A stretch of 64,000 nucleotides of DNA from Parelaphostrongylus tenuis (Eukaryota; Nematoda; Chromadorea; Rhabditida; Metastrongylidae), in the NCBI GenBank assembly GCA_019055375.1, contig JAHQIW010004267.1, positions 23,559 through 87,558 of the forward strand. Reading direction: 5' to 3'. The position numbers were made by a program, and so were the translations under genes. The number at the start of each line of letters is the position of its first letter. Position 1 is the first letter of the stretch. Under the pieces are notes generated by a model that ran no database searches, was not told the origin of the DNA, and was given only the letters and a program-made list of their open reading frames with translations. Below, in pieces: positions 21,475-33,346 of this stretch.

Positions 21475-24400
21475 ATGGCGTGTCAGACGGGCATTCGAGG
21501 TTCGTTTTCATCCAGAATATCTCTATATCTATCCTGGAAATTTCGTCGTTTCTTGGTGTTTTCCCGTAATTTTTTTCGCCTTTATGTCGCTATTTTAACG
21601 AAACCAAATCCGCATTCTATCGGTACTGTGTGGACTTTTCGAATTTTTTTTGCATTATGGAACCATTTCTAATGCTATGATTGTTCTCTCGTACGTTTTC
21701 TCCATTATAGCTCCTAAATGAGAAGGACATGTATTGATTTTTAAGAAGAATTCTGCCTTACAATAGTGTCTATGTGTAGTCAAGAGCAACGTAGCTTTGT
21801 GCGCATTTTTCTATGATCTCCCATCTAGCTTCGCGACTGATGTGAAATATATACATATTGATTGATCGTCATTCAAGAGCATGCAGCGTTAGCTTGTGCT
21901 TTTCTGTTCCGTCAAAACAAATGTTCGATATGTTGATGTTATCCTTCGATGTTTTGTGTCAGGAAAACATCAGTTTGACGCTCGATTTAATCGTCGTCGA
22001 TCGTTTTCCGTAGAAAAAACTGGTTTTACTAACGAACGGCACTACCCCTTCATAATGCTGCGGAAGTGTCCTGAGTTTCTGGAATGATTTCCTACAGTAA
22101 TGTAAATTCTATAACTTTATCCAATTCGTATAATGGGTTTTTTTCATTGTGTGGATCCCAGTACTTCTTAAACTCAGTTCGTCTCTTTGCGCTCATCGCT
22201 TGAACTTTTTTTTCCACTAGCGCCCGAGAATATCGATTGAGCACATTTTGCAGTCTTGAGGATAGCCAGGCTGGGGCGCGTGCTATTGATTGCAGCAGAG
22301 CGTTGGGGAGGAAGGAGGTCAACCTGGCGTCGAGCCAGGGTCATTACTAGTAATTGCACCGGCTCCTCTCATAACATCATGCCGTTAGCAGATCCGTATT
22401 TTTCCTCATTCAGTGGACAGAGGTTGCTAACAATATGTGACTCCTTCAGGTTCCGAAAAACCGCAATTTCCGTGAAATGTCTACCATTATAGTCTGTATT
22501 ATTTACTTGGTTACCTACTTATTTGAAAACTTGAACAGTCCATCTTCAGGGACTGTGCGGGCCCCAGCTCTTGAAAATCTGCTGGTCCAGCTGTTTTGGT
22601 TCCCAGAGTTCCGTAACAAAGCCTTCCTCAGGTCGTCACCACGATAGAGCAGTCGCCGGCTCTTGTAGATCAAAGGGAGATAACCACCTTGCGACTAATA
22701 GCTGCCAAGATGTCGGTCATTTCCGGTGCGGTTTACTTTCAGCTGAGTTTTTCGAGTGGAAAACGCCGAGCTCCCTCTCAGCTCCGGTGGCCCTGCTGAG
22801 GGTTGAATCACCTACTGTACTTCGCAATCCGGCACTCGGGAACACCTCCCACTGAATATGAGGCGGTAAACCATTCGTGAGCACAGTCTGTATTGTATTG
22901 AATAAATCGTATTGTTAACAACCACGTGTCCGCTCAGGAGAAAATACGATGTTATTTGCTCAGTGCCGGGGTTCATCAATAGGCGATCCTGTGAATATAC
23001 CGTTAAACTAACAAAGCCCATCGATTTATGCGATACCAGCTTTGGTATTCTTCCAGTATTATCTATAAGGAGTTCTTTCTTTCTCTTTTTAGCAGTGTTA
23101 TGATATTCTGATTATGCAATTGAGAGTGCCGTGTGATTTGTAAATCATTCGACTCCAGTTGAGAGTCGAACACGCATTTCCCCCATACTGGGAACGCGTG
23201 CTACCGTTACATCTCGGAGGCATCGTTTTGCTACAAGTCTTTCGATAGTTTATAACGAAGACAGTGTAGATGACCAACCATATGTGCTTACACAGACCAA
23301 ACTCGTTAAAGACTAACAGCTAACATGTCCGATAGTTTATGTCAAAGAAAGAGTCATGCCCTCAGTGGTGTAATTCAACACGCGCTATCGGTATAGGTGA
23401 AATGCGGGTTCCACTACCGCCGGGGTTTGAACGTTTTGGATATCACTCACCCCTTTGTAGATGTATATTCATAGCGTCATAGCACAACAAAGAATTCTTT
23501 CATATATCCAATAATGTTGTGGTGTGGTAAAGTGTGAACATCGCACGTGATTCGAACCCACACTTCACCCTTTGCGAGGGGCGCATGCTAACCCCTGCAC
23601 TACCGGCGCTCTGTTCTGCCATCATTCTTTCTTCGCCACAATTGTACGCATCTGTCAGCAACCGACCGTTAATGGTTTGGCCCCGCAGGTCGATATCGAC
23701 ATTGAACTCAGTCACGCTGATAGGTATTGGATATGGGTATAATCTGTTAGATTTATTCTAATCTTGAGAGATGGACACAATTGTGTCGAAGAGAGAGTAA
23801 TGGGCAGAACAGAATCCCGATAGTGCAATGGTTAGCATGCGCTTACGGAAAGAGTGAAATGCGGGTTAATCCCGTTCTCCGACGTTCAGAGTTCTGCGCA
23901 TCATTCAATATTATTGCATATATATATATATATATATATAGATATATATATATGTGTATATATATACATATATATATGTATAATAAATAAATAAATAAAT
24001 ATATGTATATATATATTCCTAATATCATAGCGCTGCTAGCAAGGGGTTTAAACAAAAAGGATTCTGATTGTTGCGTAATCAAAGCTAATCTTCAAACTCA
24101 TGAAACATCATCCCAAAAGTCACCGTTTCCTTCTCTCAGAGTCTTTTTCTCGTAAGCGTTTGGATAACCTTGTCTCAATCAGATTGAGCTTTTCGGCCCT
24201 TAGGAAGACGAAATCTGATGAAACGATTATTATCATAAGTAGTCTACAAACAACCTTGTGTCTGCCCATCAAAAGAACACTGATTATTTATGCTTTAGAA
24301 TACATATAGTCATTGTTTATTCCATCTCGCACCACGGAGTAATACCTGAACCTCTCATCTCCCTGCTATTGGCTAATCACTACCAAATCGGCCAACGAGT

Positions 24401-27400
24401 GTTAAATCATGACTATGTGATTAAATAGTCTGGTAAGCAGCCACTATCACTGTTCAGGCTGGAGTAAAATTTCAGCTCGTCTACGATACCCAGATCTTTG
24501 ACGACCATGCGAGTACTCTTGTGATCGATTGAGACCTTTCTCTGACCAAAATCTTCTTCATTTATTTTTCCGTTTGATGGTAGCTTGAAAGTGACTATTC
24601 AATTTACTTCTGGGTAGTAAATTTGGCGTTCACTGCTCTAGTGCCAAAACTTATGGAACGGCCCTAATATCACAATATTTTCACCAGCTGTTGGGCGCGT
24701 TCTTCATTGCGAATAAGTTTAAGGACGGATATGAATCCCTTTGTGAGGAATTTCTCTCATAAATGTCATGAATTTTATTGTTTGTAAGACCCGTCATTCA
24801 GGTTTCACTGAATCGAGTGCGGATTCCAGCACTCGATTCGTTTTCACGTGTTGTTTTCGGCTAACGCTTGGGCACTTTTGTCTCTCTAATGAGTGTCGTA
24901 AAATGCTGGATGAGACTAGTTCTTTTTGCGAGCCTGAAGGTAGCCGAGCATGTTCTACAGAGTGTTTCTCGTTTGACTGGAAGCGATGGATGAGGAAAGG
25001 GGTTGAAACACCGTTCTTCGTAGTGGCCTGCATCGCAGCTTACTACTCGGTCGCAGCCCTCTCTACGTGTTGCTATGTTGAGCGTATTTATCGGAAGTAT
25101 TGCAGATTCCCGAACCTAGATTTATGAGAATCACACCGTCTAGAATGACTAAGACTACGGTTTATCCACATGGCACTTAAGTTTAACGAACTCTTCATCT
25201 CTTTCTGCAACTTCAGCTGTTTCAACGCTGTTTTTTTTTCACTATAAGAGGTCAATAACAAAAAAAAGAGATAGATCTTTCCAAGTCTTTACTACATGTA
25301 TATCTGTAATTCATCATTAGATCAACCGCTGTTCTCAGAGAACAGTTCCTATATCAGATCATCGCCATGAATGTACCACTGTTACTTGACCCGAAGTTGT
25401 GTCCTCGCAAATCAACACTTGCTTGAAGGTTTCGTCTTGTTCGCAAACGTCTTAGAATACTACTCGGTCAGTTGTCCTTGCAATCTCGAGATTAGTCACA
25501 GAACGTGCCTCATGGCGTTCTTTGATTGATCGACGGAGAGTGTTGAAGAAAGGAGCGGGACCAACCCCGAGTCGAGTCACCTCAATATCACTAGCGCCTC
25601 AGTCACATACACCCACTGCCATGAAATAGCAGAAATTGTTAATTTGGTCTATTTGACTCAATAGCGTGACATGAGACTGTGTTTAGGGGATAAGAAGAAG
25701 TTACAGGGCTTACTATACTTCAATTGGTTTTAATAGTTATCTTACATATTATAAAAGAGCTGGTCATTAAGGCATTTTTTCCAGTGAAATATCTCTTTAT
25801 AATCAACGGATCTTGAGTAACATTGGAAATATGTTTTGTACTGATACTTTGTAGTTATTTATTTCAGCCAATGATGCCCTGAAAAACGCTTTCAACCGTG
25901 CCAAACAAGCTAAACTGCGGCTGATAAAAATCGTCGTAAGGAATGGTTAGTTCACACATGGTGCCGTATCTTTAATCATTTCGTTTCTTCCTTTCATTTT
26001 CTTTTTTTCGAAATTTAACTCGGTAGTTACATAATTATATCTCTCTTCTTTACTATACTCTGCTTTTATCACTTAAATCACATAATTATATCTCCCTTCT
26101 CTACTATACACTGCTTTTATCACTTAATTTGACCTGTCTCACAGATTTTTTTCTGTTCGGGTCGCAGTGCTTCTAGCATTTGATTCGTCTCCTCGGTCGC
26201 TCGAAAACTTCATCTTCCTCAAAAGCGTCGTAGATTACTGGTCCAGCACGTCTCCGTGCAATCTCGGGAATAACCAGGCTTTGACGTTCCGTAAGGCATT
26301 CGTTATTGATCGCCGGAGACTGATGGGGAGAGGTGAGGGATTGGCTCCCGCGTCGAGCCGCGCCAAGCATCATTTGCCATTTGACTAAAATCCCTCAACG
26401 CTTGAGAAGTTCTAATAATCCTAAGCGCTTTTTTCGAGAATCCATATATTTCTCCATCTGCAGGTTGTTTTCTGAGTAGAGAAATTCAGCTATTCATTTT
26501 TTTTTTGTTTGACGACGATTGAATTTTATGTACAGACGTGAAAATAGTGTAGTCACTTTCTGGCTGTGAAGTGATGAGTGATGAAGATGATTTTGAAGCC
26601 ATAAAACGAAGAGCATCTTGGCACATCCGTGGCTTTATACTTTGACCTCATAACCCCAAACCTTAGTTTTCCTCTGCGTTTTGTCTAGTTGGACTCAACT
26701 CTTACGTCCTTAAGCCTTTGAGAGCGCCTTGCGGTTTTTCATACACGACTTTCTAGAGGCTTTGGTCGCTGGACACATTACGGGACTTTTGCGACAAATT
26801 CAATACTGTGTTTGAATCCTGAAGGAGAGAGGGGGAGGCGTTAACGGACTGACCCGTGTTTATTCTTTTACTCACACGTGCCGTCTTATAATTGTGCTTC
26901 ATTGAAGTGATCGCAGTGGAATCAAGAGTCAATTAGCAGCCAAATTTCTAGTAATTGTACAAGAGTGTTCTTATATATTTTGAAGTGAGGAATAGAGCTT
27001 TTCCATGACATCCACCACATCATGTTTGTCGGAATTTTGATTTGTAATTAAAATTTTAGTGGAAAAGTTTTGTGCACCAAACAAAGGTTCTTGTCCACTA
27101 TATGGCTACAAATCAACATCCGCCCCTCTCGCTGGACAAAAACTTTCCATAAGAGTTTTAGTAATCATTCAAAATCTTAATTTGTGGCTATCACGGTACG
27201 TGACCGCTTTTCGAAAACATCCTCTTAGAACGCTGCCAAGTTCAAAATAAAATTATGTATGACATCGACCCTCCCAATTATTACTTCACTGGAAGAACGA
27301 AAAGCACATGGACGTGTAGAGGAAATCTGGTAGTGTGAGAGCCATAGGTTTATGTAATATCTCTTTCGAAGCGGAAAAAAATTCCTAATCGAATGACATA

Positions 27401-30400
27401 AATTGCACCTCACCGAAGCTCTATCGACCGATCGATAGCGGGCCAGCGCGTCGAATCTGTGGCCATCACACCCCCGACTGCAGATTATCCGGTAAACAAG
27501 CACGCCAAATATGTCAAACTTGGTCTTTTTTTCCCGGCTTCATTGCAGTGAAACGGTCTTCCAGAAAATAAGCATACTCTTGGAATCCTGAATATTTACG
27601 CTATCGAATGTTTACTGATAGTCTAGAGGAAGAACTCTGTACTGCGAAATAACGCGAGTGGTGAAGCAAAAATGTTTTCTTTCTGGTACAGCGTCAAGAA
27701 AAGGCTCTTCAAAAAGACGGCCATATAGGCCAGAGATTCAAGCATTCGAATGATTACCGAAGGTGCAATGAAAAGTCTTTGTCCAACGGAAGGAATCGAA
27801 TCTTCATTTGTCGCCGTATAATAGCAAATAATAATATAATATAATAAAGTAGCAAAAAATGTAAAGGACTCCACTCAAGGCGCCACGTACGATTGTAGAG
27901 AAGGCTCAGTATGTTTTAAGTATTGAATATGCTTCTTTTCTCTTCTATATCTCGTTAAGCCAGGAATTCGTAGGATGTTGTGGGTAAAATCGGAGAGGTT
28001 CAGAGGGTGTAGGAGAACCTGGTCTAGGAAACGACGAGTGATCTCTTTTGTAGCTCTGTTGGGTGTTCCATTTAATGAAAAGGGAATTTTCAGAGGAGCT
28101 CACACCAAACTATGAATATGCGGGTACAGGAAACTGGAGAGACGATTGGCGTGCCACGCTTCCTGAGTGTGTTGATGCCTTTGAGCCATGTTTTATTCTG
28201 TTCAGGTTGAATACAATCACCGAATGGATCCTAATAACGTAAGTGATTTTCTGTGTTCGAACCTAAATGTATTTTTACTTCTTGTTTACGTATCTGACCT
28301 GTGTCTGGGCGGATTCCAGTACCTCTAGCATGCGATTCGTCTCCGCGCAGTCAAACAGATCTACATGCCATTTCGGGGATTGGTCAGGCTAGGGCATTCT
28401 ACAGGGTTTTTGTTTATTAAGCCGGGAAGCGTTAGGAGAGGGGAGGGGAATTAACCTCGCATCGAGTCGTTCCATTTCACCATGTTTTATGGTCTTATAG
28501 CGTTTCATGCCGAAAAACGAGTTATTTCGATAATGTGAGGGATTACTGCTACTATGTGTCACAGGTCTAGCTTTACAAAGGTTAATACGTCAATGATTTA
28601 TCGAGCACTGACTCTTTTGAATGTTACTTACTGTACTTGGATTTATATTGTTTTTCTTCACCTGTTTGACTTGTTGCAATTCCAGTCATTGAATTTGGAA
28701 AGTTTATTTACAATAGATGTTCGCTATACTTCCTCTTTCATTAACCAGATTCGCTGATGATCGCGCACCGATTAAAGAAAAAATGTTGTTGGCCGCGACT
28801 CATGCTACATTCAAGAGCGAATTCGGACAATGTTATATCGAACATGAGAGGCACGTCACCGATAGAAAGGTTTTTATGCTGTTTATCCTTCAATATTTGT
28901 CTCAATTTGTCGACTAAATACTCTAGTACTGTTCATTGTTCTAGGAACTTTCATTGGAGTCGTTTGAAAACTGGCTAAAAACGAAATCTGAGTTGGGTCC
29001 TATGAGTGAGGTGGAACGAGGTCATTTAATACTTAGTTATCACAATTCCTTTATCCAACTGCTTTTTTAGCAGTGGTGTGATGTTATAACTATATATTCA
29101 ATAATTTTGAGTGATATGCATACTTTGAACCTTGGGCGGGAGTTGAACTCACATCTCACCCTTTCTAGAGGCTCTTATTAACCGCTGCATAACGGAACTG
29201 GTTGTGCTATCATTCTTTATTGTCATTGCATAAATCAGTATCTGTCAGCGAAACTGGATTCAATGCTCATATGTACTTACTGTGACAAACCGCTGACGGT
29301 TGGTTGCTAACAGAATGATACCTTGTATCACAAAAACAGTGATAGCCAATTAGGAGCCCTGGTAGTGCAGCGGTTAGTAAACGCCTCGAAAATAGTGAGA
29401 TGAGGGTCCAACTACAGCTCGAGGTTCAAACGTCTCACTTACCACTCAATTTTCTTGGGCATAAAGTGGGATCAATTCAAACGATATCTTCGTTCATTGT
29501 GTCTATCTATATATCTCTGGGTAGTGCTGTTCCTTGAAGCTTAACATATAGTAGTTTGTTTTAGAGTTGCACAATGCACAACAAGAGAGAGCGGCTATAG
29601 CCCATGCCGGCCCACAACACATGAAAGGAGTTGCGTTCCCACTGGACCGAAACGCCGAGGAAGCCATTAAGCAGCTTGCACAAGGCAAATTGGCCCTTGT
29701 CCAATTGTCGGTTAGTGTTGATTTATTCAACTAATTCCATTTCTAATTTCGTTGTTGAATTCGTAGGTTCTTTTCTGCTAGACGGCGGCAAGTGAATAAT
29801 CGATCCCATCCGCTGTACAAGAAATTTTTATGAGAGTGTAGGTAATCACTGGAAAGCTTAAATATCTGGCCAGCGCGGTACATGACCGGCTTTCAAATTA
29901 TCTCTTTATAATGCTGTCAAATTTGATTTAAAGTTTTTTTTTTTTATATCGGCTGCGCAGTACGACTATCACTTCGCTGGAAGCACAAGCTCATGAACGC
30001 TTAGATAAAATTTTTAGTGCTAGAGTCAGACGTTTAATTTGGAGTTTTCCCGAAGTGGAAAAACAATTCCTAATTGAATAACAGAAATCGCACTTCCCCA
30101 TGACCCAGGGAAGGGCCAATTAATCGACGGCCGTGTTGAAATTGACGCATTTGCCCTGGCCACTACCCCACTCCGTAAAATGCTCAAAATTCCCATGCTC
30201 GCTAAGTGAATTCAATCTTATTATCCCTGCTGCACTGCGGACAAACGGTCTTTTTAGAAAATAAGCACAGCGTTGCAATCTTTGAATTTTACGTTATCGA
30301 ATGATTACTAATAGGTCATAGAAAGAGCTCTGTCTTGTGAGTGAACGTGTGTGGAACACAAATGTTTTCCTTTCGTTATAAGTTTATTATAAAGACTTTT

Positions 30401-31989
30401 TCTGTAAGAGAGTCACGTAACCACAGATTTAAGCTTTCGAATGACTACTAACACTCTCATGAAGCGTTCTTGTTCAGCGAATGGAATTGAATTCTCATTT
30501 TGTCACCGGTCAAATGGAAAAGTACCAGTAATGAGACGATTTCAGGTCGATACGCTGAATGAAGCTATAAAATTAGAATCGACTGAAGAAACGTTGCCTC
30601 CTAGTCAGTTAGCTCGAAAAATACCTCGTAACAAGCCTCGATATACTTTCTATCGATTTAGTCACGATAATGGAGGCACGCCTCAGTCTTTTACTTGTAA
30701 GTGAATCTTTTTTTTTCCTTTCGTATTTATGAATCACAGACATTTTTTAGCTGTATTCTGGCTTGTGAATTTTTAGCCACTTTTAGAGCATATGTTTCTG
30801 TCGCTATTTTTTTTGGTTTTTTCGAGATCTTTTTTTTTTGTTATTTATGTCGGTTCTAATCTAATTCACCAGCACATATATATGCCTTGTCAGTTCAGTC
30901 GATCAAGATAAGGTTGGAAATATCTTTTGAGGTTGTGATCCATTTAGTTTGTTTCTTTCCCTGCAGGAAAAAACTCAAGTAAGGGAGATTATCAAAAACA
31001 TAAAGTTATAGAATGCCTTTCATATTGTAATCACATTTTCTATGTCCTCAATGTATAGACAAAAGGCTGTACTATACACATATTTTTAATTTATTGAACC
31101 ACTGTAAAAAATTCAAATAATTTAGTGTGAAGTATTCTCAAAGTAGTGTATTGGATATGTCCAGGAATGCTAAGTGATTTATAAAACTTTGAACCTCAGC
31201 GGGAATCGAACCCGCATCTCACCCTTTCCAGGGATACGTGATAATTATTATACTACCGGTATTCCTCATAGGTTTATCATATATAATTTTGCCAATGTTT
31301 CGCATCGAAGTGCCTAGACGCATAACTACCACAAATTCAATTTTGCGTAAAAGTTCTTTTATCGAGAAATCAGGGGTGATCTTCCTTGCAAAGCAATAAT
31401 TAGTGCCTGCAGATTGTCTTGTGACTTTTCTCTTCTTCTGGTAACTTATTTTCAACCGTTCTCTCAATTTTTAATGACTTGAATTTATCTCATATCTCAA
31501 AAGAAATGGTTGTATCTACTCCTTAGTAATTTCTTGGTCGTCATATGCTGTGCGTATTCATGCTTCTTTTTTCTCTTACTTGGTGTTCCCATTTATTTCA
31601 ACATTTGTACGATTTTCAGTCTTCATATACTCATTGCCGTCTTCGGGTAGTTCAATAAAGGAGCGAATGTTATACTCAAGTTGTAAATCTCCATTTTTGG
31701 AAACAGCGACAAAAAATCTAGGGATAGAACTGAATAAAAAGGTGTGTTTTCATATCATTTCTGTAATTAAGTGTCTTTCTTTTCATTGAAATATATTTAT
31801 ATAAAATTATGAGTAACTTTACAGTCTTATTCAGTCTGTTATAGATGGAAGTTGATGCTAAGGATGATCTCTCGGAATCAGCTTTAATTGAGGCACTACA
31901 TCCTGCTACAGAGGGAGAGTACGAAGAAGCTTTTCGCTCGTCCAGCTCTTTCTCGAGGCGCTGGAGCACGTCGAATCACAAAAATCTAA
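21475..31989 (+). CDS. twf-2: Twinfilin, complete nine-exon gene
   Basis: Twinfilin binds ADP-actin monomers, caps filament ends and acts in the cytoplasm and cell cortex. Exons by eye are 21475-21499, 25868-25945, 28094-28238, 28749-28869, 28945-29020, 29565-29710, 30546-30696, 31620-31741 and 31845-31989. All introns are GT-AG and the phases join exactly. The protein starts MACQTGIRANDALKNAF (family: MSxQTGIxA). ADF-H domain 1 has EPCFILFRLNTITEW and KEKMLLAATHATFKSEFG. The linker gives GVAFPLDRNAEEAI, and ADF-H domain 2 has KIPRNKPRYTFYRF, FIYSLPSSGSSIKERMLYSS and the end ITKI-stop. The exons sum to 1,009 bases; one T too many in the TTTT run near 31931 breaks the frame. Without it the length is 1,008 (335 residues), and the tail FARP..GAGARRITKI matches the family. 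Intron 1 is 4.4 kb and most introns hold a repeat. The symbol follows the C. elegans naming by inference. Confidence 0.95.
22145..22360. repeat. Dispersed repeat family D copy, in twinfilin intron 1
   Basis: TGTGGATCCCAGTACTTCTTAAACTC at the start and GGCGTCGAGCCAGGGTCATT at the end match the copies at 26155 and 28305. The middle keeps the GCAGTCTTGAGGATAGCCAGGC block. Confidence 0.7.
23085..23485. repeat. tRNA-like foldback element (family T), in twinfilin intron 1
   Basis: The left end TTTTTAGCAGTGTTATGATATTC and the right end TGTATATTCATAGCGTCATAGCA are inverted. The right tRNA-like part has CAGTGGTGTAATTCAACACGC, then GGTGAAATGCGGGTTCCACTACCGCC; the left has GAGAGTCGAACACGCATTTCCCCC on the minus strand. 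The centre includes AGACTAACAGCTAACATG, which recurs in the 9809 copy. Confidence 0.75.
23500..24035. repeat. tRNA-like foldback element (family T) with AT microsatellite in its right arm
   Basis: The left arm holds a minus-strand T-arm CGTGATTCGAACCCACACTTCACCC with A-box-like CCCCTGCACTACCGG. The right arm holds GATAGTGCAATGGTTAGCATGCG and GTGAAATGCGGGTTAATCCCG. The right terminus CCTAATATCATAGCGCTGCTA is separated from the tRNA-like part by an expanded (AT)n tract. Confidence 0.75.
23918..24014. repeat. Compound (TA)n / (TAAA)n microsatellite
   Basis: Long alternating TA runs mixed with GTATATA and AAATAAATAAAT units occupy about 95 bp. The tyrosine- and isoleucine-rich open frames on both strands here are simple-repeat artefacts. 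Confidence 0.95.
25430..25610. repeat. Dispersed repeat family D copy, eroded
   Basis: TTGCAATCTCGAGATTAGTCAC, CATGGCGTTCTTTGATTGATCG and CGGGACCAACCCCGAGTCGAG align with the 26155 and 44120 copies. The 5' block is missing. Confidence 0.55.
26155..26375. repeat. Dispersed repeat family D copy, in twinfilin intron 2
   Basis: GGGTCGCAGTGCTTCTAGCATT, TCGTCTCCTCGGTCGCTCG, CCGTGCAATCTCGGG and CCCGCGTCGAGCCGCG follow the family order. The open frames on both strands (26167-26388, 26173-26373) are shared repeat sequence, not a gene. Confidence 0.72.
27080..27845. repeat. Long palindromic element (family F), in twinfilin intron 2
   Basis: The left part (CTCGCTGGACAAAAACTTTC, GTAATCATTC, GTGGCTATCACGG) is the approximate reverse complement of the right part (GAATGATTACCG, GAAAAGTCTTTGTCC, GGCGACAAATG on the minus strand). 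Internal blocks such as GAAACGGTCTTCCAGAAAATAAGCA recur at 29790-30515 and 36560-37230. Confidence 0.7.
28305..28490. repeat. Dispersed repeat family D copy, in twinfilin intron 3
   Basis: GGGCGGATTCCAGTACCTCTAG, GATTCGTCTCCGCGCAGTC, ATTTCGGGGATTGGTCAGGC and CTCGCATCGAGTCGTTCC match the family D order seen at 26155. Confidence 0.72.
29066..29466. repeat. tRNA-like foldback element (family T), fills most of twinfilin intron 5
   Basis: The left end is TTTTTTAGCAGTGGTGTGATG. A minus-strand T-arm GGGCGGGAGTTGAACTCAC and A-box-like CCGCTGCATAACGG follow. The right part has GGTAGTGCAGCGGTTAGTAAAC, GAGGGTCCAACTACAG and GAGGTTCAAACGTCTCAC. The element lies wholly within the 543-bp intron, which would otherwise be about 140 bp. 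Confidence 0.78.
29790..30515. repeat. Long palindromic element (family F), fills twinfilin intron 6
   Basis: The left arm (ATCGATCCCATCCGCTGTAC, GTAGGTAATCACTGGAAAGC) and right arm (CTTTCGAATGACTACTAACA, GTTCAGCGAATGGAATTGAA, TTTTGTCACC) are inverted. The element ends only some 30 bp before the acceptor of exon 7 at 30546, so the open frame starting at 30441 is repeat joined to real exon. Confidence 0.68.
31165..31262 (-). repeat. tRNA-like sequence (family T), well-preserved T-arm
   Basis: On the minus strand the segment reads ACCGGTAGTATAATAATTATC, then GGTGAGATGCGGGTTCGATT, then CCCGCTGAGGTTC. The T-arm pairs perfectly and the terminal segments can pair as an acceptor stem. The anticodon region is not a clean 5-bp stem with 7-base loop, so I call it tRNA-like rather than a tRNA gene. 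It lies in twinfilin intron 7. Confidence 0.6.
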
Positions 31990-32810
31990 CAATATGACCA
32001 CATCATTATTCTCGTTATCTTTCAATTTCGAACTAGTTGACTTGATCGTTTCTCATTAATTTTTCCGAGTACCAAGAATTCCAGGCTGAGTACTTAGTCA
32101 ATTCTAAGATTCCTGGCTGGGAAAATTATTTTTCATTATTTCAGTATAGACGTAATATAATACAGAAATTCTTAGGTATTGCATAATGCTCTGCGAAGTT
32201 TGTAAATGTTCAGTTAAAAACTACTTTCGATATATAAAATGTTGCTGCTTTAGTGTTTTCATATGCATCGGTTTCAGAGCCGAGGGAAAGATAAAGAGGA
32301 AGAAGGAGGTTGATTTTTGTATGTTACCTGAAGCTTATTCATCTACGTTGTGTATAGTTCTTGGTGTAGAATAACACGCTTTTTACAAGACAATCAGTTT
32401 CCCGTACTGTGTGATGCAGTGCATAATTTGCTCAGTAGAGCGTGTGCATTGAATTCCTACATGTGCTCCATTATTGCCCGAAAGAGGTCAAAAGGGCTCT
32501 CTTTTGTGCGTTCCGATCTAAGGCTCAGTTTTTCAATGTGATTTTATATATACTAAAAGACTTTTAAGCCTTTCCGAGGTTTCGGCATGTCAAAGCTTTC
32601 GTACGTTTTGCCGATCTCGTTCGCCTCGTTAGAGCCACGCGCCCCACCAGCTACTCGACATAGTAGCGAGCGGGCTGACACACTATGATAGGGCCATACG
32701 ACATGGGATGTTGTCGAAGTTGTTTCACAGTCGATGGTTCGAGACTGTTTGTTGATTATATAGATATTGCCCTTCAATCGGACTATTATGTAGGATAGCT
32801 GCTAAGGAGT

Positions 32811-32857
32811 GTGGCTCTGACGAGGCGGGCGATGTCGCCCAAGCGTACCTAAGCCAC
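32811..32857 (+). ncRNA. Degenerate hammerhead-like motif
   Basis: GTGGCT and AGCCAC form a perfect 6-bp outer helix around CTGACGA, a GGGCG/CGCCC hairpin and AAGCG. The order equals that of the motif at 1706, but the second core box is damaged. No Penelope ORF is readable beside it. Confidence 0.35.
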
Positions 32858-33035
32858 TAACATACCAATACCTCGAAGAAGTTTAAAACGTTCTTTTAGG
32901 ATATTTCAAAGTTCCAAAACGAGGTTTTCAAGTGGTTGAAGGGAAATATTTTTGAAATATTGCTGTACCTTCATTTCGAGTGTTTAATTAAGACCATGCT
33001 CGAATTTCAATATATCTCATAATTAATATTTGAGC

Positions 33036-33346
33036 CAACATGTCATGTAGTCTGGTGGGCTCTTGTACAGCCCGATACACGTGTTTCAACCTTACAGTCG
33101 CGTCAGTCAGCACAGCCCGTCGTCTTTTAGTTTTTTAGCCAATCCTCTCGGAAGCCCCTACTCTCCCTATAATGAGGTGCGTTGACGAGCGATTTACACC
33201 TCTTCATAGGGAGAGTAGGGGCGCACGAGAGGATTGGATAAAAAGATTAAAAGACGACAGGTTCTGCCTGACTGACGAGATTGTAGGGTCGAAACTCTTG
33301 TATCGGGCTGTACAAGAGTCCATTACCAGACCACATGACAGGTTGC
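33036..33346. repeat. Palindromic element, arms about 135 bp, with hammerhead-like cores in both arms
   Basis: The left arm (CATGTCATGTAGTCTGGTGG, TTGTACAGCCCGATACACG, CCAATCCTCTCGG, CCCCTACTCTCCCTAT) is mirrored by the right arm (ATAGGGAGAGTAGGGG, GAGAGGATTGG, TCGGGCTGTACAAGAG, CAGACCACATGACAG). The minus strand of the left arm has CTGACGC..GAAAC (33074-33108) and the plus strand of the right arm has CTGACGA, a hairpin and GAAAC (33271-33310). The opposed open frames here are mirror artefacts. It is related to the palindrome at 3885. Confidence 0.85.

Noticed and set aside
21343..21672. 109-residue frame as a separate gene upstream of twinfilin
   Set aside because: It runs through stop-poor GC-rich DNA, overlaps twinfilin exon 1 out of frame and continues into its intron.
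24768..25127. 119-residue open frame with a possible membrane segment
   Set aside because: It lies inside twinfilin intron 1, begins with a family D-like GATTCCAGCACTCGATTCG segment, and shows no family motif or splice partner.
31165..31262. Functional tRNA gene on the minus strand
   Set aside because: The T-arm is perfect but the anticodon arm is not, and the sequence belongs to a dispersed foldback family.
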